This document shows positions 38,213 to 52,561 of a stretch of DNA of 64,000 nt, one piece after another. The stretch lies in NCBI RefSeq assembly GCF_021432765.1, contig NZ_CP058908.1:3434001-3498000 (forward strand), written 5' to 3'. Source of the DNA: Pseudomonas phenolilytica (lineage in GTDB: Bacteria > Pseudomonadota > Gammaproteobacteria > Pseudomonadales > Pseudomonadaceae). Position 1 is the stretch's first letter; each line of letters starts with the position of its first letter. Under the pieces are notes generated by a model. It saw only the letters and a program-made list of their open reading frames with translations, was not told the origin of the DNA and searched no databases. Both the position numbers and the translations under genes were made by a program.

Positions 38213-39621
38213 TAGCGCGAGGCGCTACGACGTGCGGGTTCGGCTTCCAGCAGATAACGCTCGCGATGGAAGGCGAGATAGTACTTGTTGACGCTGTTGA
38301 CGTAGCCCACCACGCCCATGCCCACGGTTTCCAGGGCGATACGCTCGACCTGGAAGAACCACTGGTCCGGATTCAGCCCGCGCCGGCGCGCTTCGGCGCG
38401 CATGCTCTGCACCCGCTGCGGCCCCAGGTTATAGGCCGCCAGCACGAAGGCCATGCGCTCGCGCTCGTTGAGCCGTGGGCTGGCGAAGAACTTACGACGG
38501 ATGCTGGCCAGGTACTTGGCACTGGCCTGCACGTTGTTGTCCAGCTGCTGGATATTGCCCACGCCTACGCTGCGCGCGGTCGCCGGCGTCACCTGCATCA
38601 GCCCGGTGGCGCCGCCGGCACCGCGCGCCGCCGGGTTGAGGGTGGATTCCTTGAAAGCCAGCGCGGCGAGGTTGAGCCAATCCAGATCGATCTGCTCGGC
38701 GTAGCGCTGCAGCACGGGGCGCACCTTCTCCAGGCGCTGCCGGCCGGTACGGTCGAGCGGGTAATGCACCTTGTACAGGCGCCGGTAGACCCGCTCGAAG
38801 GCCGCGTCCTGGTTCTGCGGCGCGCGGTAGTCCTTGAGAAAACCGTCGGCACTGGCGCGCAGCATGCTGGCCTCCTTGCGGACGAACCAGTGCATGTCGG
38901 CCTCGTCGGCCAGCGCCACCTGGCGCTCGATGCGCAGCTTGGGCATCACCCGCGCCCAGCGTTCGGCAATGGTCTGCTCGACCGCCGTGACCGGATAGAT
39001 GCCGGCCTGCACCATTTCCAGCACGTCCTCGACCGCCAGCGTCGGATCGACCCACTCGACCACCACCGGCGCACGCTTGCGCTTCATCAGCTGTTCGTTG
39101 AGCCGGGCGACAGCGGCACCGGCGGCGCTGCCCGCCGGCAGCGCCAGGCTGCGCCCGGACAGTCGTTCCAGGCTGGCGTAGCGCGGCCCACCCTGGCGGC
39201 CGACCAGCACCAGCGCAACATCGCTGACCACCGGCCGGGTGCGGCTCACGCCGCGCATGCCCTTCAGATCGAGCAACTCACCGGGCGCCACCAGATCGCC
39301 CTCGCCGCGCTGCAATGCAGCCAGCAGCTGATCCTTGGCCTTGGGGATGATCTTCAGGCGGATAGCGCGCTCGGACTTTCGGTTCAGGTAACGCTCGAAG
39401 GCGCGCAGCCGTGCATACTCCACACCGATGGCTTCGCCCTTCACCTCGCCGGAGCTGTTGCGGCTCTGGTTGACCAGCACCCGCAGCACGCCGCTGCGGC
39501 GTATTTCCGCCAGATCGCGCACCGTCGCCGGCGCCTTCCACGCCTCCGGCCCCATCACCCGCGCAGCCGCCGGCCAGGGCGCGAGCGCCAGCAGACAGAG
39601 GATCAGCAGCAGGCGAAACAT
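38212..39621 (-). CDS. mltF2: Membrane-bound lytic transglycosylase F-like
   Basis: The 469-residue protein has a signal peptide (1-20), an SBP_bac_3 solute-binding-like domain (about 43-270) and a C-terminal SLT domain. Its catalytic acid is Glu325 in LAFKESTLNPAA, followed by GATGLMQVTPATA and AAYNLGPQRVQ. Family 1E enzymes cleave peptidoglycan to 1,6-anhydromuropeptides, and the N-domain may sense muropeptides. It has no lipobox, so it is probably periplasmic or held by an uncleaved signal. P. aeruginosa has a second MltF at this position, hence the name. Confidence 0.9.
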   Translation of the reverse strand: MFRLLLILCLLALAPWPAAARVMGPEAWKAPATVRDLAEIRRSGVLRVLVNQSRNSSGEVKGEAIGVEYARLRAFERYLNRKSERAIRLKIIPKAKDQLLAALQRGEGDLVAPGELLDLKGMRGVSRTRPVVSDVALVLVGRQGGPRYASLERLSGRSLALPAGSAAGAAVARLNEQLMKRKRAPVVVEWVDPTLAVEDVLEMVQAGIYPVTAVEQTIAERWARVMPKLRIERQVALADEADMHWFVRKEASMLRASADGFLKDYRAPQNQDAAFERVYRRLYKVHYPLDRTGRQRLEKVRPVLQRYAEQIDLDWLNLAALAFKESTLNPAARGAGGATGLMQVTPATARSVGVGNIQQLDNNVQASAKYLASIRRKFFASPRLNERERMAFVLAAYNLGPQRVQSMRAEARRRGLNPDQWFFQVERIALETVGMGVVGYVNSVNKYYLAFHRERYLLEAEPARRSASR

Positions 39622-39779
39622 GACTCGTACATACCAGGCTCGAACCGGGCAACGGCGGCGAAAAAAGTAGCGAAGCCTCTCACAGCCGGGCCCGATCTGC
39701 CAATTCAGGCATGATCAACGGTTTGCCCTTCACGCATATTGTGTTGATTTTCAAGTGATTAACCTTAGTAGGAGTCTCG

Positions 39780-40595
39780 ATGGAGCTCGTCGATATCGGC
39801 GTCAACCTGACCCATCCCAGCCTGGCCAGGCAGGCCAGTGAAGTGCTCGAACGCGCCCACGCAGCCGGCGTCGCGCAATGCGTGCTGACCGGCACCAGCC
39901 TCGCCGAAAGCGAAGCCGCGCTGGGCCTGTGCCGCACGCTCGACGACGGTCGCCAGCGGCTGTTCTGCACTGCCGGCGTCCACCCGCACGACGCCAGCCA
40001 GTGGAGCGCCGACAGCGCGGCGCAGCTGCGCGATCTGCTGCGCGAGCCGCAGGTGCGCGCGGTGGGCGAATGCGGGCTGGACTTCAACCGGGACTTCTCG
40101 CCGCGCCCACAGCAGGAACGCGTGCTGGAGGAACAGCTGGAGCTGGCGGTGGCGCTGCAATTGCCGGTGTTTCTCCACGAGCGCGACGCTGACCAGCGCC
40201 TGGTCGAAATCCTGCGGCCGCTGCGCGACCGCCTCGGCGCCGCGGTGGTGCATTGCTTCACTGGCGAGAAGCGCGCGCTGTACGCTTATCTCGACCTCGA
40301 TCTGCACATCGGCATCACCGGCTGGATCTGCGACGAGCGCCGCGGCACCCATCTGCATCCGCTGGTGCGCGAAATACCGCGCGGCCGGCTGATGCTGGAA
40401 AGCGACGCGCCCTACCTGCTACCGCGCACGCTGCGACCCAAGCCGAAATCCGGCCACAACGAACCGGCCTATCTGCTTGAGGTGCTGCGCGAGGTGGCGC
40501 GCCATCGCGGTGAAAGCGAAGCCGAACTGGCTGCCCACACCACGCTCTGCGCCCGGCGTTTCTTCGACCTGCCGCTGCCGGACGCAACGCCGTGA
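39780..40595 (+). CDS. tatD: TatD-family metal-dependent hydrolase
   Basis: The 271-residue TIM-barrel hydrolase starts [13 protein letters not shown], the DIGVNL form of true TatD instead of the HxH start of YcfH/YjjV. Other ligands are Glu in VGECGLDF, His in FLHERDA, His in VVHCFTG and Asp in [12 protein letters not shown]. TatD proteins are DNases with 3'-5' exonuclease activity and a role in repair of oxidative damage. AGGAG precedes the ATG. The 158-bp gap from divergent mltF2 holds its promoter. Confidence 0.93.
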   Translation: MELVDIGVNLTHPSLARQASEVLERAHAAGVAQCVLTGTSLAESEAALGLCRTLDDGRQRLFCTAGVHPHDASQWSADSAAQLRDLLREPQVRAVGECGLDFNRDFSPRPQQERVLEEQLELAVALQLPVFLHERDADQRLVEILRPLRDRLGAAVVHCFTGEKRALYAYLDLDLHIGITGWICDERRGTHLHPLVREIPRGRLMLESDAPYLLPRTLRPKPKSGHNEPAYLLEVLREVARHRGESEAELAAHTTLCARRFFDLPLPDATP

Positions 40596-40658
40596 AAATG
40601 TGCTCAAGCTCACGCCGTAACGGCCGTTAAGCCGACAACAAAACGGAAGAGAGCCGTC

Positions 40659-42131
40659 ATGTTCGTCTGGGTCCGCGATCTGTCACTGAAATACAAGTTC
40701 TGGGCGCTCAACATGGTCGCCTTCGTCATCAGCCTGTTGCTGGTGCTCTACGCCGTGCATGTGGAACAGCAGTCGCGCAGCGCCGATGCCCGGCGTAACG
40801 CGCAGACCACCGCCGAACTGCTGACCGCCTGGCCCGCCACCGCCGAGCTGCCCGCCAGACCGGAGGTGGTCCGCTTCGTCGCCGGCGAGCGGATGCAGAT
40901 CCAGGGTCAGACGCTTGCGCAAAACGCTGGCTGGACGGCGCTGGCGCATGATCGCCTGTTCGCCCGCGACCCGCTGATCGGCGCGCAGAGCGTCATCCGC
41001 GCCGACGGCCAGACGCTCGCCGTGGTGGCGCGAACCCCCAGTGTGCTCCAGGTTCTGGGCGAGCACTTCTTCAGCTATGCCGGTGCCGTGGCGGTACTCA
41101 TGCTCGGTCTGCTCGGCGCCTCGCAGCTGCTTATCAGCTTTCTGCTCAGCCACCTCAACACGCTCAAGGACGTCATGCTGCACGTCGAGCGCTCCGGCGA
41201 TCTCAGCGCGCGCGTGCCGCTCGAAAGCGGTGACGAGGTCGGCCAGATGGCCAGCGCCTTCAATGCGATGCAGAGCGGCTACCAGCGCATCGTCAGTACC
41301 GTCGCGCAGGCGGCCGCGCGCCTGGATGACGGCGCCGGGCGCCTCGCTGCCAGCATGAGCGACGTGCGCCAAGGCATGCTCGGCCAGCAGAGCGAGACTG
41401 ACCAGGCCGCCACCGCGATCAACGAAATGAGTGCCACGGTGTTCCATATCGCCGAGCACGCCAGCGACACCCGCGACCGCTCGCAGCACGCCGACCAGCT
41501 GGCCAGCGACGGCCAGCGCGTGGTCGCGCGGGTGGAACAGTCGATCGCCAACCTGTCGGTCGGCGTGCAGCAGACCGCCGAAACCATCGGTCAGCTGGCC
41601 GCCGACAGCCAGAAGATCAACGGCGTGGTCAGCGTCATCCACAGCATCGCCGAGCAGACCAACCTGCTCGCGCTCAACGCCGCTATCGAAGCCGCGCGCG
41701 CCGGCGAGGCCGGCCGTGGCTTCGCGGTGGTCGCCGATGAAGTGCGCAACCTCGCCAGGCGCGTGCAGGACTCCACCGACGAGATCACCGGCATGATCGG
41801 CAACCTGCAGGCCATGACGCGCGATGCAGTCGAGTTCATGCAGGAAAGCTCGTTCAAGGCCGATGATTGCGTGCGCGAAGCGCGCGAGGCGGCGCAGGCG
41901 CTGGAGTCGATCACCGCCGCAGTGGCGCAGATGCGCGACAGCAATACGCAGATCGCCGTCGCCGCCGCGCAACAGAGCGAGGTAGCCGAGGAGCTCAACC
42001 GTTCGGTGACCGGCATCCGCGACGTTACCGAGCAGACCGTGCAGCAGACGGTCGACTCCGCCAGCACCAGCTCGCAACTGGCCGCGCTGTCGGGCGAGCT
42101 GAGCCGGGCCATCGGCCAGCTCAAGCTCTGA
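40659..42131 (+). CDS. Methyl-accepting chemotaxis protein
   Basis: The 490-residue receptor has TM1 (about 13-34), a short periplasmic domain of about 90 residues, TM2 (about 138-160), a HAMP domain (about 162-215) and a cytoplasmic signalling coiled coil. The hairpin tip is [16 protein letters not shown]. The small sensor region points to a compact ligand or to sensing of membrane state. The ligand is unknown. A GGAAGAGAG ribosome site precedes it, and no other chemotaxis gene is adjacent. Confidence 0.94.
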   Translation: MFVWVRDLSLKYKFWALNMVAFVISLLLVLYAVHVEQQSRSADARRNAQTTAELLTAWPATAELPARPEVVRFVAGERMQIQGQTLAQNAGWTALAHDRLFARDPLIGAQSVIRADGQTLAVVARTPSVLQVLGEHFFSYAGAVAVLMLGLLGASQLLISFLLSHLNTLKDVMLHVERSGDLSARVPLESGDEVGQMASAFNAMQSGYQRIVSTVAQAAARLDDGAGRLAASMSDVRQGMLGQQSETDQAATAINEMSATVFHIAEHASDTRDRSQHADQLASDGQRVVARVEQSIANLSVGVQQTAETIGQLAADSQKINGVVSVIHSIAEQTNLLALNAAIEAARAGEAGRGFAVVADEVRNLARRVQDSTDEITGMIGNLQAMTRDAVEFMQESSFKADDCVREAREAAQALESITAAVAQMRDSNTQIAVAAAQQSEVAEELNRSVTGIRDVTEQTVQQTVDSASTSSQLAALSGELSRAIGQLKL

Positions 42132-42170
42132 CGGCCTGCCGGGAAAACGCGGGGCGGCGCCCCGCCCCGG

Positions 42171-42968
42171 TTAGCCGAACACCGTCACCGTCTGCCGGCT
42201 CAGCGCCACCAGCTCGCCGGTCGGCGTCCACAGCGCCGCCGCGCAATGTCCGTAGCCGTCGCGCGCGTGCTCGATCACCGCGCGGTACTGGCACCAGTCA
42301 TGCGTATCCAGCGCGGGCAACGGCTGCACGAACTCGACGGTCCAGGTCAGCGAACTGCCCGGCGCGAAGCCCTTGAGGTGCGAGAGCACCGCCGGCGGCC
42401 ACGCGTCGATCAGCGCCAGCAGGTGCGCTTCGTTCATCGGCTCGCGCGCGACCTCGCCGCGTTGGCGCACCCAGCCACCCATTTCGCGGGACGTGTTGCC
42501 GGAAAACGGCAGCCCACCGATGCCCCAACGCATCTCCAGATAGCGGGTGAATTCCGGCGTGACACCCGGCACGAAGGGCAGCGTCTGGCAGGCTTCGACC
42601 GGCGGCATGGCCGGCGCCGCCTCGGCAGCGACCGCCACCGCGGACTCGCGCGCGGCGCCGAAGCTGCCCTGGACAATGGTCACCACCTGGCCGTCCTGTA
42701 CCGCCCGCCCCAGCATCTGGCTCACCGCCTTGCCCTCGCGCAGCACCTCCGCCTCGAAGCTGGCCGGCTGGTCCAGCGCCAGCGGCGCGACGAAGGTGAT
42801 CGCCAGCGAACGCAGCGCGCGCTCCGGCGGCACCTTGGCGCGCATCGCCTCGTACACCAGCGCCGCCACCAGTCCGCCGAAACCGGCCCGGCCCTGCCCC
42901 CAGGTGGCGGGGATGGTCAGCTGCTGCGGATGCTCGCGCACGCCGCGCAACAGTTCGGAAAGGGTCAT
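42171..42968 (-). CDS. Acyl-CoA thioesterase, double hotdog
   Basis: The 265-residue protein has two hotdog domains (about 10-115 and 140-265) of the TesB/thioesterase-superfamily type. GQGRAGFGGLVAALVYEAM and the second-domain ending LWTPTGELVALSRQTVTVFG are characteristic of 4HBT_3-type proteins. It likely hydrolyses acyl-CoA in the cytoplasm; the chain length is unknown. I choose ATG 42968 with AAGAGGTG upstream over a GTG two codons earlier. It lies between two unrelated loci. Confidence 0.88.
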   Translation of the reverse strand: MTLSELLRGVREHPQQLTIPATWGQGRAGFGGLVAALVYEAMRAKVPPERALRSLAITFVAPLALDQPASFEAEVLREGKAVSQMLGRAVQDGQVVTIVQGSFGAARESAVAVAAEAAPAMPPVEACQTLPFVPGVTPEFTRYLEMRWGIGGLPFSGNTSREMGGWVRQRGEVAREPMNEAHLLALIDAWPPAVLSHLKGFAPGSSLTWTVEFVQPLPALDTHDWCQYRAVIEHARDGYGHCAAALWTPTGELVALSRQTVTVFG

Positions 42969-43098
42969 GTGCACCTCTTTTCATTGTTTTGTGGAGGCCG
43001 ATGGTAAGGCCGGTGCTTGCCGGCGCGCGAGGACGCAAGCGCCGTAGACGCCCCTGGAAATGCCACGCCATCGCAGTCGGCAATCATCAACGGTCGGC

Positions 43099-45087
43099 TC
43101 AGTGCCGGGCACGCCGCCAGGGCAACTGGCGGCGCAGCGCGCGCAGCGCCTGGCGCAGCTCGGTGGGCGCGGCATCTGCGGCCGCGTAGCGCTGTTGCTC
43201 GTAACAGCGCAGGAAGGCATGAATCGCGTCGGCCTGGAGCGGCAACTGGCGCGCCGCGCGCACGGCGAAAGTCCGCGCGCCCTCGCCCGGCTCGCGCCGC
43301 AGGCCGTGGCGCGCCAGCGTCCGCTCGAAGGCGAGGAACAGCCGCTGCTGCACATCGCGCTCATGCCGCCAGGGCTTGAACAGCCACAGCGCGAGCAGGC
43401 CGAGCACCGCGGCGAGCGCCGTCACCAGGCCGATGCCGAGCGCCGTGGCGTCGACCTTGCCGAACCAGCGCTGCAACAGTTGTAACTGGCGCTCGCTCTG
43501 GTAATCGAGCACCCAGCGCTGCCAACCGTAGTTGAGTTCGTCCCAGCGCAGGCGCAGCTGGTTCAGCCAGCCGATATCGCGGTAACGCAGCAGCGACATC
43601 GGCGAATCCTCGAGAAAGCCTTCCTGGCCGGCCAGCGCCTGCTCCAGCCCCTGCTCGACCCGCTCCGGCGCCACCTGGAAGGTCGGATCGACGCTGACCC
43701 AGCCGCGTTCGGCAGTCCAGTATTCCACCCAGGCGTGCGCATCCAGCTGACGCACCGAGAGGTAGTTGCCGGCCGGATTGACCTCGCCGCCCTGGTAGCC
43801 GGCCACCACCCGCGCGGGGATGCCGGCGGCGCGCAGCACGAAGGTCATCGCCCCCGCGTAGTGCGCGCAGAAGCCGCTGCGGGTGCTGAAAAGGAAATCG
43901 TCGACGATGTCCGGGCCGACTTCCGGCGGCTTCAGCGTGTAGTGGTAGGGCTCGCGGTTGAAGTGGCGCAGCAGCGCCTGCACCACCGCCTCGGGCTCCT
44001 GCAGCGTGCGACGCAGTTCGCCGGCCCAGGCGTGGCTGCGCGGATTGCCCTGCGCCGGCAGCTGCAGCGCGCGGCCGAGGCTCGACGGCGCACGCTCGGC
44101 CTCACGCCGTGCGTCGGGCCAGGAGGTCACGTGATAAAGCAGCGGCTGGTTCACCGGCTGGCGGCGCTGCAGGTGGAAGTCGGCCATCAGCCGTGTATCG
44201 TCGGCCGCCACGCGCGGCACGTCGAGGGCGAACAGCCAGGGCTGGCCGCTGGGCTGCATGACGACGCTGTAGCGCAGCGGCTCGCCGGTCGGCTGCCAGT
44301 GTGGCTCCTGCGACACCTGCGCGGCGAAGGACTGCGACCAGCGCCGACCATCGAACTGCTCGAAGGTCACGGCGCGCCAGTACAATTGGTCGCGCGGCGG
44401 TATCTCGCCCTCGAAGCTGACGCGAAACGCCAGCGCCGCGGACTGACCGAGCCGGGCAATGTCGCCCGGCGCCATGTGGTCCGCCAGCCCGGTGAGGCTA
44501 CGCGGCCCCGGCTGTGGCAGCGTCCACAGCGGCGCCAGCCGCGGGAAGAACAGGAACAGCAGGATCATCAGCGGTACCGCCTGCAGCAGCAGGCTGCCGG
44601 CCAGCCGCAGCGTCGGCCACGGCTGCGTCATCCGCGTGCCCTGCTGCAGACCGATCAGCGCCGCCAGCAGGGCAGTCACTGGCAACAGGCTGTACAGCCC
44701 GGCCAGTAACCCATCCTCGAACAGGTAGCTGGTCACCACCGCGAAGAAGCCAAGGAAGATCAGCACCAGTGCATCGCGCGCGGTGCGCATCTCCACCAGC
44801 TTGAGGATGAACGCCGCGATCAGCAGCACCACGCCGGCCTCCAGCCCGACCAGACTGCCGCGCGAGAAGTACACGCCGAAGCCGGCGCCGATCATCAGCG
44901 CCGCCTTGGCCCAGCTGTTGGGATAACGCAGGCGCATGCGGAAGATCTGAATTCGCCACACGGCGCAGCCCAGCCAGAGGCCGGTGATCCACAGCGGCAG
45001 GTGCGTCAGATGCGGCAGGATCACCAGCACCTGAGCCACCAGCAGCCAGATCAGCGCATTGCGCGGGATACCGGGTTTCGTGCTCAT
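43099..45087 (-). CDS. tgpA: Membrane transglutaminase-like protein TgpA
   Basis: The 662-residue protein has five to six N-terminal helices (to about residue 190, DUF3488), a periplasmic transglutaminase-like domain, one further helix near 553-575 and a cytoplasmic DUF4129-like tail. The triad is intact: Cys407 in SGFCAHYAGAM, His in DAHAWVEYW and Asp in VSVDPTFQ. TgpA is essential in P. aeruginosa and is thought to act on cell-envelope proteins; its substrate is unknown. The ATG overlaps the stop of the DUF58 gene. Confidence 0.94.
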   Translation of the reverse strand: MSTKPGIPRNALIWLLVAQVLVILPHLTHLPLWITGLWLGCAVWRIQIFRMRLRYPNSWAKAALMIGAGFGVYFSRGSLVGLEAGVVLLIAAFILKLVEMRTARDALVLIFLGFFAVVTSYLFEDGLLAGLYSLLPVTALLAALIGLQQGTRMTQPWPTLRLAGSLLLQAVPLMILLFLFFPRLAPLWTLPQPGPRSLTGLADHMAPGDIARLGQSAALAFRVSFEGEIPPRDQLYWRAVTFEQFDGRRWSQSFAAQVSQEPHWQPTGEPLRYSVVMQPSGQPWLFALDVPRVAADDTRLMADFHLQRRQPVNQPLLYHVTSWPDARREAERAPSSLGRALQLPAQGNPRSHAWAGELRRTLQEPEAVVQALLRHFNREPYHYTLKPPEVGPDIVDDFLFSTRSGFCAHYAGAMTFVLRAAGIPARVVAGYQGGEVNPAGNYLSVRQLDAHAWVEYWTAERGWVSVDPTFQVAPERVEQGLEQALAGQEGFLEDSPMSLLRYRDIGWLNQLRLRWDELNYGWQRWVLDYQSERQLQLLQRWFGKVDATALGIGLVTALAAVLGLLALWLFKPWRHERDVQQRLFLAFERTLARHGLRREPGEGARTFAVRAARQLPLQADAIHAFLRCYEQQRYAAADAAPTELRQALRALRRQLPWRRARH

Positions 45088-46046
45088 GCACCCTGCTCCG
45101 CACCGGTACCGTGCAGCGCCAGCGCACGCAGGCAGGCGTCACGGTGGGCCTGACCGCTATCCGGGCCGAGTGTCACGGCCGGCAGGCGCAAGGCGAACGG
45201 CTGGTGCGCGGCGCTCAGTTCCACGACCCAGTGACACAGCCGCGACAGGCGCTCCTCGCTGTCGCCCGTCAGCGCAGCGAAGTCCAGCAGCGGTTCGTTG
45301 CCGAGCAGGCTGGCGAACTCCTTCACCAGCAGGCCCTGGCCGCGCGAATAGGCTTTCCAGTGCAGGCGACGGCGCGAATCACCGGGCTGCCAGGCCTTCA
45401 ACCCCTGATAATCGTCGACTCCTGCCCCCTGCGCACGCGCGCCGCCATCCTCGTCTTGCGCCGCCTCACCCTGCTGCGCCAACTCGCCTGCCAGCGGCTG
45501 CGGGTAGATCAATGCCGCCAACTCCAGATCGATCCAGCTCCAGGCCACCAGCAGACCCAACGGAAAGCGGCTCTCCACCCGCACCCGGCCGGGGCGCAGC
45601 CAGCCACGGCGCTCAGCCGGCAGGTTCAGCTCGACCTCCACCACTCCGCCGGCCGGCACATCCACCCGCTGCAGACCGCTGGCCGGCCAGCCGACGGTCA
45701 CGGCCTGGTAGGCGCGCCCCTGGCTTTCCAGGCGCACACGCAACCGCGCCTGCTCGCCGACGAAAGCGGCAGTGGCGCCGCCGCTGTGCAGCACCAGCCC
45801 AGCGAGATTGCGCCAGGTGTGCAGGATGGTCACCAGATACAACGCGCCGAGCAGGAAGGTCAGGCCGTAGGCGAGGCTGTTCTGGTAGTTGATCGCAGTC
45901 AGCAGCATCAGTCCCAGCGCCGCGAGGAAAGCCAGCCCGACGCGAGTAGGCATGATGAAGATGCGTCGCTGATCGAGCCGCATGCTCGGCGCCGGCGGAA
46001 TCCGCAGCAGCAGCCAGCGCTCGCGCAGACGTGGCAGCAGCCTCAC
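45084..46046 (-). CDS. DUF58 domain-containing protein
   Basis: The protein has about 320 residues with two close N-terminal helices (PTRVGLAFLAALGLMLLTAI and the next) and a DUF58/VWA-like C-terminal domain (LKAWQPGDSRRRLHWKAYSRG). I place the start at GTG 46046, 40 bp after the moxR stop; the frame remains open upstream inside moxR, so a nearby alternative is possible. DUF58 proteins accompany MoxR ATPases and act in chaperone-like assembly. It overlaps tgpA by four bases. Confidence 0.85.
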   Translation of the reverse strand: MRLLPRLRERWLLLRIPPAPSMRLDQRRIFIMPTRVGLAFLAALGLMLLTAINYQNSLAYGLTFLLGALYLVTILHTWRNLAGLVLHSGGATAAFVGEQARLRVRLESQGRAYQAVTVGWPASGLQRVDVPAGGVVEVELNLPAERRGWLRPGRVRVESRFPLGLLVAWSWIDLELAALIYPQPLAGELAQQGEAAQDEDGGARAQGAGVDDYQGLKAWQPGDSRRRLHWKAYSRGQGLLVKEFASLLGNEPLLDFAALTGDSEERLSRLCHWVVELSAAHQPFALRLPAVTLGPDSGQAHRDACLRALALHGTGAEQGA

Positions 46047-46086
46047 GCGGCGCGCCCGTCGGGCCGTAGTGTCATCGTCAGCGCCA

Positions 46087-47004
<918 letters not shown>

Positions 47005-47170
47005 GCGACTCTCCTCTGTAGGTCCGGCCGATGCTACTGATCGACGACAGTCAGGCAAAGCGTTGGACATGCCGGGTAACGAGTTTGTGATCCGATGCTT
47101 GATCCAGAACCATGCAGCGGTTCGCCGCCCCGCCTAGGCTTGACCTCTCCCTCGTCGATAGGAGGCTTCG

Positions 47171-49855
<2,685 letters not shown>

Positions 49856-49954
49856 GCGGACCGGCGCCGGGATCACCGCGTTCAGGGTGGGGACCAGCTT
49901 TGCCGGCGGCCGACCGGCACCCGCCCTGCAGAGCTACGCTGCGCAGGCTGCCGT

Positions 49955-50233
49955 TCAGCGACCGGCGCGCGACTCTCTCAGGTAGAAGCGCGCCTTCTGC
50001 GCCTTTTCCACACAGCCATGAAACGCCTCGAACTGCTGCTGGGTCTTAGCGCCAGTAAGCAGGGCCATGGCTTTGGAATAGCTCACGGTGCCGGCGAACC
50101 CTTCGGCTTCTGCCAAGCTCTGCTCCTTCCACGCGGCGTCCAGCTCGGCGGCGCAGCTGTCACGGTAGGCGGTCTTGCCGGCGCAGCCGACCAGCAGCAG
50201 CGCTAGCAGGGGTACGGATAGCCAGACTTTCAT
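49955..50233 (-). CDS. Small predicted lipoprotein
   Basis: The 92-residue protein has a lipobox LLVGC (lipidated Cys17) after a short hydrophobic signal. The mature part contains DSCAAELDAAWKEQSLAEAEGF and FHGCVEKAQKARFYLRES. Two further cysteines suggest a disulfide. It probably sits in the outer membrane. GGAGGG precedes the ATG, 25 bp after the selU stop, so it may be cotranscribed with selD and selU. I do not recognise a function. Confidence 0.75.
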   Translation of the reverse strand: MKVWLSVPLLALLLVGCAGKTAYRDSCAAELDAAWKEQSLAEAEGFAGTVSYSKAMALLTGAKTQQQFEAFHGCVEKAQKARFYLRESRAGR

Positions 50234-50258
50234 CGTTCATCCCTCCGTTGCTTTCGAA

Positions 50259-51368
50259 TCAATGCGACACAGCCGTGCGGGCGCGTTGCTGCAGGTATTC
50301 GACAACCGCCTGCTGCTCGCCGGCGAACTCGATACGCTCGGCCTTGCTCTCGCGCTGGTAGGCATACATCGGATCGTAGTACTCGCCGAGCAATCCTTCG
50401 ATCCAGCCACGGTGCAGATCCACCGCGCCACTACGCGCCTGCTCGGCCAGCGCCTGGTCCATCAGCAACGCCAGACGCTGATAGCGCTCGCCGCCCAGGC
50501 GCTTCTGGATATTGACCAGGCTTTGCTGCAAACGCTCGGCGAACGCGGCGAAACCGGAGGCGCCCTGCTCGGCGATGAACTCGGCGCAGAGGTCGATCAC
50601 GTAGTCCTTGAGAATCCGTTCGATGCGGCCCTCGAGGCTGTCTTCCAGCCACACCAGCGGAAACTGCTGCATGCCTTGAAACAGCGGCAGCGGAATCGAG
50701 CAGCGCCCCACCAGCCGCGCCTCGTCTTCCAGCGCGAAACGTTCAACGCCCGCCGCGCGCAGCTTCAGCAGGCGGATCGCCAGCATGTTTTCGAAATCGA
50801 TCTGCCCGGGCTGCGGCGTCGCACGCTTGCCGAAGCTGGAGCCGCGATGATTGGCCAGCGCCTCCAGGTCCAGGCTGTTGTCCAGCCGCGCCAGCACTTC
50901 GGTCTTGCCAGTGCCGGTCATGCCGCCGACCAGCACGAAGTCGCACTGCTGGATCGCTTGCTCAAGGGTTTCGAGCAGGAAATGGCGCATCGCCTTGTAG
51001 CCACCGACCACCCGCGGATAGTCGATGCCCGCCTCGTCGCGCAGCCACTGCTGGACGATCTGCGAGCGCAGCCCGCCGCGGAAGCAGTACAGGTAGCCAT
51101 CGGGGTGCGCGCGGGCGAAATCGGCCCAAGCCTGCATCCGCTCGGCCTTGACCTTGCCCGAGACGAGCTGGTGGCCCAGATCGAGCGCGGCCTTCTGCCC
51201 ATGCTGCTTGTAGCAGGTGCCGACCTTCTGCCGCTCGCTGTCGTTCATCAGCGGCAGATTGACCGCGCCGGGAAACGCGCCTTTGGAAAATTCCACCGGC
51301 GCGCGGGCATCCATCATCGGAACGTCGTTAAGAAACAGCGCCCGGTAGTCAGCGGTATCGCCACGCAT
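50259..51368 (-). CDS. selU: tRNA 2-selenouridine synthase
   Basis: The 369-residue enzyme geranylates and selenates 2-thiouridine at the tRNA wobble position. The N-terminal rhodanese domain has Cys95 in GYLYCFRGG. The C-terminal P-loop domain has GGMTGTGKT (148-156). The ATG shares one base with the selD stop (TGATG), a coupling typical of selenophosphate production and use. Upstream open frame is rejected because it runs through selD. Confidence 0.96.
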   Translation of the reverse strand: MRGDTADYRALFLNDVPMMDARAPVEFSKGAFPGAVNLPLMNDSERQKVGTCYKQHGQKAALDLGHQLVSGKVKAERMQAWADFARAHPDGYLYCFRGGLRSQIVQQWLRDEAGIDYPRVVGGYKAMRHFLLETLEQAIQQCDFVLVGGMTGTGKTEVLARLDNSLDLEALANHRGSSFGKRATPQPGQIDFENMLAIRLLKLRAAGVERFALEDEARLVGRCSIPLPLFQGMQQFPLVWLEDSLEGRIERILKDYVIDLCAEFIAEQGASGFAAFAERLQQSLVNIQKRLGGERYQRLALLMDQALAEQARSGAVDLHRGWIEGLLGEYYDPMYAYQRESKAERIEFAGEQQAVVEYLQQRARTAVSH

Positions 51369-52402
51369 CAGCGCACCTCGACTGCATGGCGGCGCGCGTC
51401 GACCAGCAGGCCGATCGGCTCGAGCGCCAGGCCCAGCTCGCCGGCAACGGCCAGGAACTCTGCCTCGCCTTCCGGCGCCACGGCCACCAGCAGCCCGCCG
51501 CTGGTCTGCGGATCGCACAGCAGCTGCTTGTGCACCTCATCGAGCGCGGCGATGCGCTCACCGTAACTGTCGAAATTGCGCTGGGTGCCACCGGGCACGC
51601 AGCCCTGTTCGAGGTAGTACTCCACGCCCGGCAGACGCGGCACGCGCGCGTACTCGATCTCGGCCGTCACGCCGCTGCCGTCGGCCATTTCCACCAAGTG
51701 ACCGAGCAGGCCGAAGCCGGTGACATCGGTCATCGCCTGCACGCCTTCGAGCTTGCCGAAGCGGCTGCCGGCGGTGTTGAGCGTGCACATCCAGTCGCGC
51801 GCCAGGCCCACGTCTTCGGCACGCAGCTTGGCCTTCTTCTCGGCGGTAGTGAGGATGCCGATGCCCAGCGGCTTGGTCAGGTAGAGCTTGCAGCCGGCAG
51901 TGGCCGTGTCGTTGCGCTTCATGTGGCGCTTACTGACCAGGCCGGTCACGGCCAGACCAAAGATCGGCTCGGGCGCATCGATCGAATGTCCACCGGCCAG
52001 CGGAATGCCGGCAGCGTCGCACACCGCACGGCCGCCAGCGATGACCTCGCGCGCCACTTCCGGCGGCAGCACATTGACCGGCCAGCCGAGGATGGCGATG
52101 GCCATCAGCGGGTCGCCGCCCATCGCGTAGATGTCGCTGATCGCGTTGGTCGCGGCGATACGACCGAAATCGAAGGGGTCGTCGACGATCGGCATGAAGA
52201 AGTCGGTGGTCGAGACGACGCCACGCTCTTCGTCGATGCCGTAGACCGCCGCATCGTCGCGCGAGGCATTGCCGACCCACAGCCGCGGATCAAGGTTCTG
52301 CGCGCCGCTGCCGGCAAGAATCACGTCCAGCACCCTGGGCGAGATCTTGCAGCCGCAACCGGCGCCATGGCTGTACTGGGTGAGGCGGATCGGTTCGCTC
52401 AT
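51368..52402 (-). CDS. selD: Selenide, water dikinase
   Basis: The 344-residue enzyme makes selenophosphate from selenide and ATP. The start [19 protein letters not shown] has catalytic Cys16 (a Cys form, not selenocysteine) and Lys19. The PurM-like body carries [30 protein letters not shown]. It overlaps selU. No selA/selB or selC is visible here, so in this window the pathway serves tRNA modification; selenoprotein synthesis cannot be judged. Confidence 0.96.
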   Translation of the reverse strand: MSEPIRLTQYSHGAGCGCKISPRVLDVILAGSGAQNLDPRLWVGNASRDDAAVYGIDEERGVVSTTDFFMPIVDDPFDFGRIAATNAISDIYAMGGDPLMAIAILGWPVNVLPPEVAREVIAGGRAVCDAAGIPLAGGHSIDAPEPIFGLAVTGLVSKRHMKRNDTATAGCKLYLTKPLGIGILTTAEKKAKLRAEDVGLARDWMCTLNTAGSRFGKLEGVQAMTDVTGFGLLGHLVEMADGSGVTAEIEYARVPRLPGVEYYLEQGCVPGGTQRNFDSYGERIAALDEVHKQLLCDPQTSGGLLVAVAPEGEAEFLAVAGELGLALEPIGLLVDARRHAVEVR

Positions 52403-52561
52403 CGGACTCTCTCGTGCTGCATGCAAAACGGGCCGCGATTGTAGCAAAGCCTTCGACGAGCGGCGGCAAACGGGGCGGCGACGACCTGCTTTGGTATAGC
52501 GCCCCTTGCGGCGTACCCGTGCGCGGCGAGAAGCTAACGACACAGAATGGGGGGAAGCCGC

